Shown here one piece after another: positions 61,353 through 64,000 of a stretch of 64,000 bases of DNA. Below the pieces are notes generated by a model, which saw only the letters and a list, made by a program, of their open reading frames with translations, was not told where the DNA came from and ran no database searches. How positions within the stretch are numbered: the first letter of the stretch is position 1; every line of letters begins with the position of its first letter. This stretch comes from Candidatus Pelagibacter sp. (GTDB lineage Bacteria > Pseudomonadota > Alphaproteobacteria > Paracaedibacterales > CAIOTO01): positions 245,156-309,155 of the forward strand of contig PNMQ01000004.1 in assembly GCA_013823725.1 (NCBI GenBank), read 5' to 3'. The position numbers were made by a program, and so were the translations under genes.

Positions 61353-64000
61353 ATGAAAAAAAGAAAACAAAATATGGTTTACTCGTCTTCTAAAATGAGA
61401 AATTTCATAAAAGTAGAAGTTGTTAATAAACGTTTAACCATCTTAAATTTTATTAAAATGGTATGTTTCTATCTTTTTTCGTTATTTTGTTTTTCTCAAA
61501 TGTGGACAGTTGCTTCATCTAGCTCTTTGCAAAATGGGGTAACATCGGTAGTTTCCCCCGTTTGTGGAAAAGGGGGAAATACTTGCCCGAATGGACAGTA
61601 CTGTGTTTATGACGCTCCGGGGGAATCTCCTAGCTATTGTATATCTGGATCATGTACACTAAGCCCGTTTGCAAGTTGTGTATCCATTCCTCCATTTGGT
61701 CTAGTTCCCTGTGGTTCAGGTGGAGTCATGTGCCCAACTGGAAAAACATGTATGAAAAGCGACGAAAAAACACCATGTGTCAGTGGTGATTGTTTTATAG
61801 ATTCTAATTCTAAATGCATGGATCAATCAGCTTTAGCGTGCGGAAACGGTGGTGTGAATTGTTCGCTATTTTCAACACCAGAAGACCCTAAAATTTGTAT
61901 GCAAAGCGATTTAAAAACTCCTTGTGTTTCTGGAAATTGTAGTTTGTTTGGTGCAACTTGCGTAAGCATGAATCAATTGGGTTGTGGGAAAGGCGGCACA
62001 AAATGCGATTCTTCGAGTCAAGTATGTGTGCAAACGGATGGAAAAACGCCATGTGTTTCAGGTGATTGTCTTAAGGATGTGGCTAGCAAATGTGTGTCTA
62101 AAACAACGTTGGAGTGTGGAAAAGGCGGAATTGGATGTGAAGAAGGAAAAGTATGTGCATCACCAGATAAACGATTAGTAGTTCCTTTTGATGATTTAGA
62201 ATTTTTGAATAATAGCTCTAATGTTTGCGATTTACCTTCTAATTTATTGTGCGGACATGGTGGAACTGCGTGTGAACCCGGATCAAACACGGTTTGCGCC
62301 TTAGCAGATTTTTCTGGGTTGTGCAAAATCAATCAACCCTGTACTTATTCAAGCATTTCTTCATTATTTAATCAGTCTAGTCAAAAAATAGCTGGGTTAT
62401 GTGCTCCTGTTGATAAAATTCCCTGTGCATCGGGTGGGTCATTATGTACGGATCCTGTAGCGAAATGTATTTTAGATGATCAGTCAGATTTTTGTGTTAC
62501 AACAGAATGTCAAAACAATGTTCAGTCAGGTATCAAGAAAGCATCTTGCCAGATGCCAGACGTATTACCCTGTGGTAAAGGCGGATTTAAATGTCCTTTA
62601 AAAGACAATGATGGGAATGCTTTAGGTTGTATTAAAAATGACCAATCAGATCTTTGTAAGTCTTCTGATTGTGCAACATCTCAGTCATCTTGCCAGCTTT
62701 TATCAGTTTTAGAATGCGGTAAAGGGGGGCTAACTTGCCCGCAGGATAAAGATTCTATGAATCAGAGAAAATGTATTCAAAATGATAAAATGTCTGAGTG
62801 CAACGATATTAATTGCAGTGAGAAGTCTACATGTCAATTACCATCAGTTTTACCATGCGGTAAAGGCGGTTTTGCATGTCCAATTTCACCTGATCCTTTA
62901 AAACAAAAAGTTTGTGTTAAAAATGATTTTTCAGATTTTTGCAAAGATGATAGCTGTTCAAAATCAAGTGTTTTAGGAAGTGCTTCATCATCATCATGTG
63001 AATTGCCTTCAAGGTTACCATGTGGAAAAGGTGGATCTGTTTGCCCTAAAGAATCAAATGCCTCTTTACAAACAATATGTATGTCTAAAGACTTTTCATC
63101 ATCGTGCAAAGATGGTGATTGTATGACACTAAAGAACGACGGCACTTCTGATTTGGTGTGTGATTTACCTTCAAAATTACCATGTGGAAAAGGCGGAATA
63201 ACTTGCACCAATCCTGCACATAAGTGCGTTTCTAAGGATAAAAAAATTGAATGTTTTTCTGGAAAATGCATGAATGATAAAAATTATACATGCCAATTAA
63301 GTACTGTTTTACCATGTGGAAAAGGTGGAATTAGTTGTCCTTCTTCTGTTGGTTCAAACCAAACAGTTTGTATATTAAAAGACAAAACAGCACGTTGTAA
63401 TCGTTCAGAATGTAGTTCGGAATCCACGTGTCAATCGACATTGGTTCTGCCGTGTGGGAAAGGTGGTTCTTTTTGCCCTAAATCTTCAAATCCTGCAGAA
63501 CAACAGTTTTGTATTAAGAAAGATGCAACAGGTCTTTGTTTGTCCGGTGATTGTTTGAAAAATGGTGCATCATGCCAACTGAAAACAGCACTGAAATGTG
63601 GTTTTGGAGGGTTAGTTTGTCCTACAGCAGCAGATCCAAAAAAACAAACAAAATGTATTTTAAAAAATAAAACGGCGTTATGTGCTAATGCCACTTGTAG
63701 TACAGGATCTTCCTGTCAATTACCTGAAATCCTGCCTTGTGGTAAAGGCGGTAAATTTTGTCAAAATTTAAAATTATCTTGTATTAATAAAGAAAACACA
63801 GCGATTTGTAATAGTGAATCTTGTTTTAAAACGTCAACCAATAGTTGTAAATTATCCAGCCAATTTTTACCTTGTGGTAAAGGTGGAAATAGATGTTCTT
63901 CTTCAGGTCTAGTTTGCGTTAAATCTGATTTGACGATTTGCAAACAAGGTGAAAGTTGTAATTCTGTTCCATCTTCAAAATGTGTTATACCTTCTGAAGC
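61353..64000 (+). CDS. Secreted six-cysteine-repeat protein (paralog 3), truncated by the window end
   Basis: The frame is open from the ATG at 61353 to the last base (882 complete codons) with no stop. The first about 60 residues hold a basic stretch and a signal-like hydrophobic segment (VCFYLFSLFCFSQMW). About 17 cysteine-rich units follow, beginning VCGKGGNTC and ending with LPCGKGGNRC just before the window edge. Unit form is the same as in paralogs 1 and 2, with somewhat more variation (for example LGCGKGG, IPCASGG). Only 27 bases separate it from the end of paralog 2. The C-terminus, and any propeller, is outside the window. Confidence 0.83.
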   Translation, partial: MKKRKQNMVYSSSKMRNFIKVEVVNKRLTILNFIKMVCFYLFSLFCFSQMWTVASSSSLQNGVTSVVSPVCGKGGNTCPNGQYCVYDAPGESPSYCISGSCTLSPFASCVSIPPFGLVPCGSGGVMCPTGKTCMKSDEKTPCVSGDCFIDSNSKCMDQSALACGNGGVNCSLFSTPEDPKICMQSDLKTPCVSGNCSLFGATCVSMNQLGCGKGGTKCDSSSQVCVQTDGKTPCVSGDCLKDVASKCVSKTTLECGKGGIGCEEGKVCASPDKRLVVPFDDLEFLNNSSNVCDLPSNLLCGHGGTACEPGSNTVCALADFSGLCKINQPCTYSSISSLFNQSSQKIAGLCAPVDKIPCASGGSLCTDPVAKCILDDQSDFCVTTECQNNVQSGIKKASCQMPDVLPCGKGGFKCPLKDNDGNALGCIKNDQSDLCKSSDCATSQSSCQLLSVLECGKGGLTCPQDKDSMNQRKCIQNDKMSECNDINCSEKSTCQLPSVLPCGKGGFACPISPDPLKQKVCVKNDFSDFCKDDSCSKSSVLGSASSSSCELPSRLPCGKGGSVCPKESNASLQTICMSKDFSSSCKDGDCMTLKNDGTSDLVCDLPSKLPCGKGGITCTNPAHKCVSKDKKIECFSGKCMNDKNYTCQLSTVLPCGKGGISCPSSVGSNQTVCILKDKTARCNRSECSSESTCQSTLVLPCGKGGSFCPKSSNPAEQQFCIKKDATGLCLSGDCLKNGASCQLKTALKCGFGGLVCPTAADPKKQTKCILKNKTALCANATCSTGSSCQLPEILPCGKGGKFCQNLKLSCINKENTAICNSESCFKTSTNSCKLSSQFLPCGKGGNRCSSSGLVCVKSDLTICKQGESCNSVPSSKCVIPSE

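Noticed and set aside
53396-63943. Minus-strand frames with PLPHGN-like motifs opposite the cysteine-rich genes
   Set aside because: They are antisense shadows of the CGKGG codons and share no start sites or signals of their own.
53060-64000. CRISPR-like or tandem DNA repeats
   Set aside because: The regularity is due to protein-coding units in one open frame; DNA units are diverged and lack identical direct repeats with unique spacers.

Overview
The window is an AT-rich stretch of an alphaproteobacterial chromosome, most likely from a host-associated lineage of the Holosporales/Rickettsiales type. This rests on gene order and content, not on a database match. Alphaproteobacterial signs are the pcm-tolC pair, the rpmH-rnpA-yidD-yidC-engB cluster, a coxF-like gene next to ctaG, and a family 4 uracil-DNA glycosylase with few cysteines. 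Host association is suggested by low GC, many secreted proteins of unknown function, and decaying genes (crcB, an Rpn-type nuclease). LPS (kdsA, waaA), envelope (mlaD, class A PBP, tolC, tonB) and cytochrome oxidase assembly genes point to a Gram-negative, respiring cell.

Layout. 0-7.5 kb: a secreted low-complexity protein, clpX, a perfect parS site inside a 44-bp palindrome, accA directly abutting an SbtA-type bicarbonate permease gene, and a secreted protein. 7.6-15.9 kb (minus strand): two different photolyases, tolC, pcm, tRNA-Cys and secreted or hydrolase genes. 16-22.7 kb: tRNA-Ser, a csaA-like gene, a crcB pseudogene, parAB, a secreted protein with an aminoglycoside-phosphotransferase-like kinase signature, and an AlkC-type repair gene. 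22.8-26.1 kb: rpmH-rnpA-yidD-yidC-engB with a clear promoter. 27.4-37.5 kb: rpmG, tRNA-Gly, rpmF-plsX, an MFS transporter, a CPA2 antiporter, waaA, two secreted proteins and lon. 37.6-45.3 kb: aroK, a large secreted protein, kdsA-ruvX-pgeF-uvrC, an Rpn-type pseudogene and trmL. 45.4-52.2 kb (minus strand): mlaD, a PBP1A-like gene, tonB, ctaG, a coxF-like gene, udg and hemW.

A gene-free interval of about 0.9 kb (52.16-53.06 kb) carries eight DnaA-box-like 9-mers. Most of them lie in two diverged copies of one module, offset by exactly 471 bp. Genes diverge around it. With parS and parAB within 50 kb, it is a good oriC candidate.

To the right of it, from 53.06 kb to beyond the window end, lie three consecutive genes for very large secreted proteins. 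They are built from about 10, 33 and at least 17 copies of a roughly 40-60-residue, mostly six-cysteine repeat of the type C-G-K-G-G-x-x-C. The first two end in an NHL-like beta-propeller region. I do not recognise this family; it is the most unusual content of the window.
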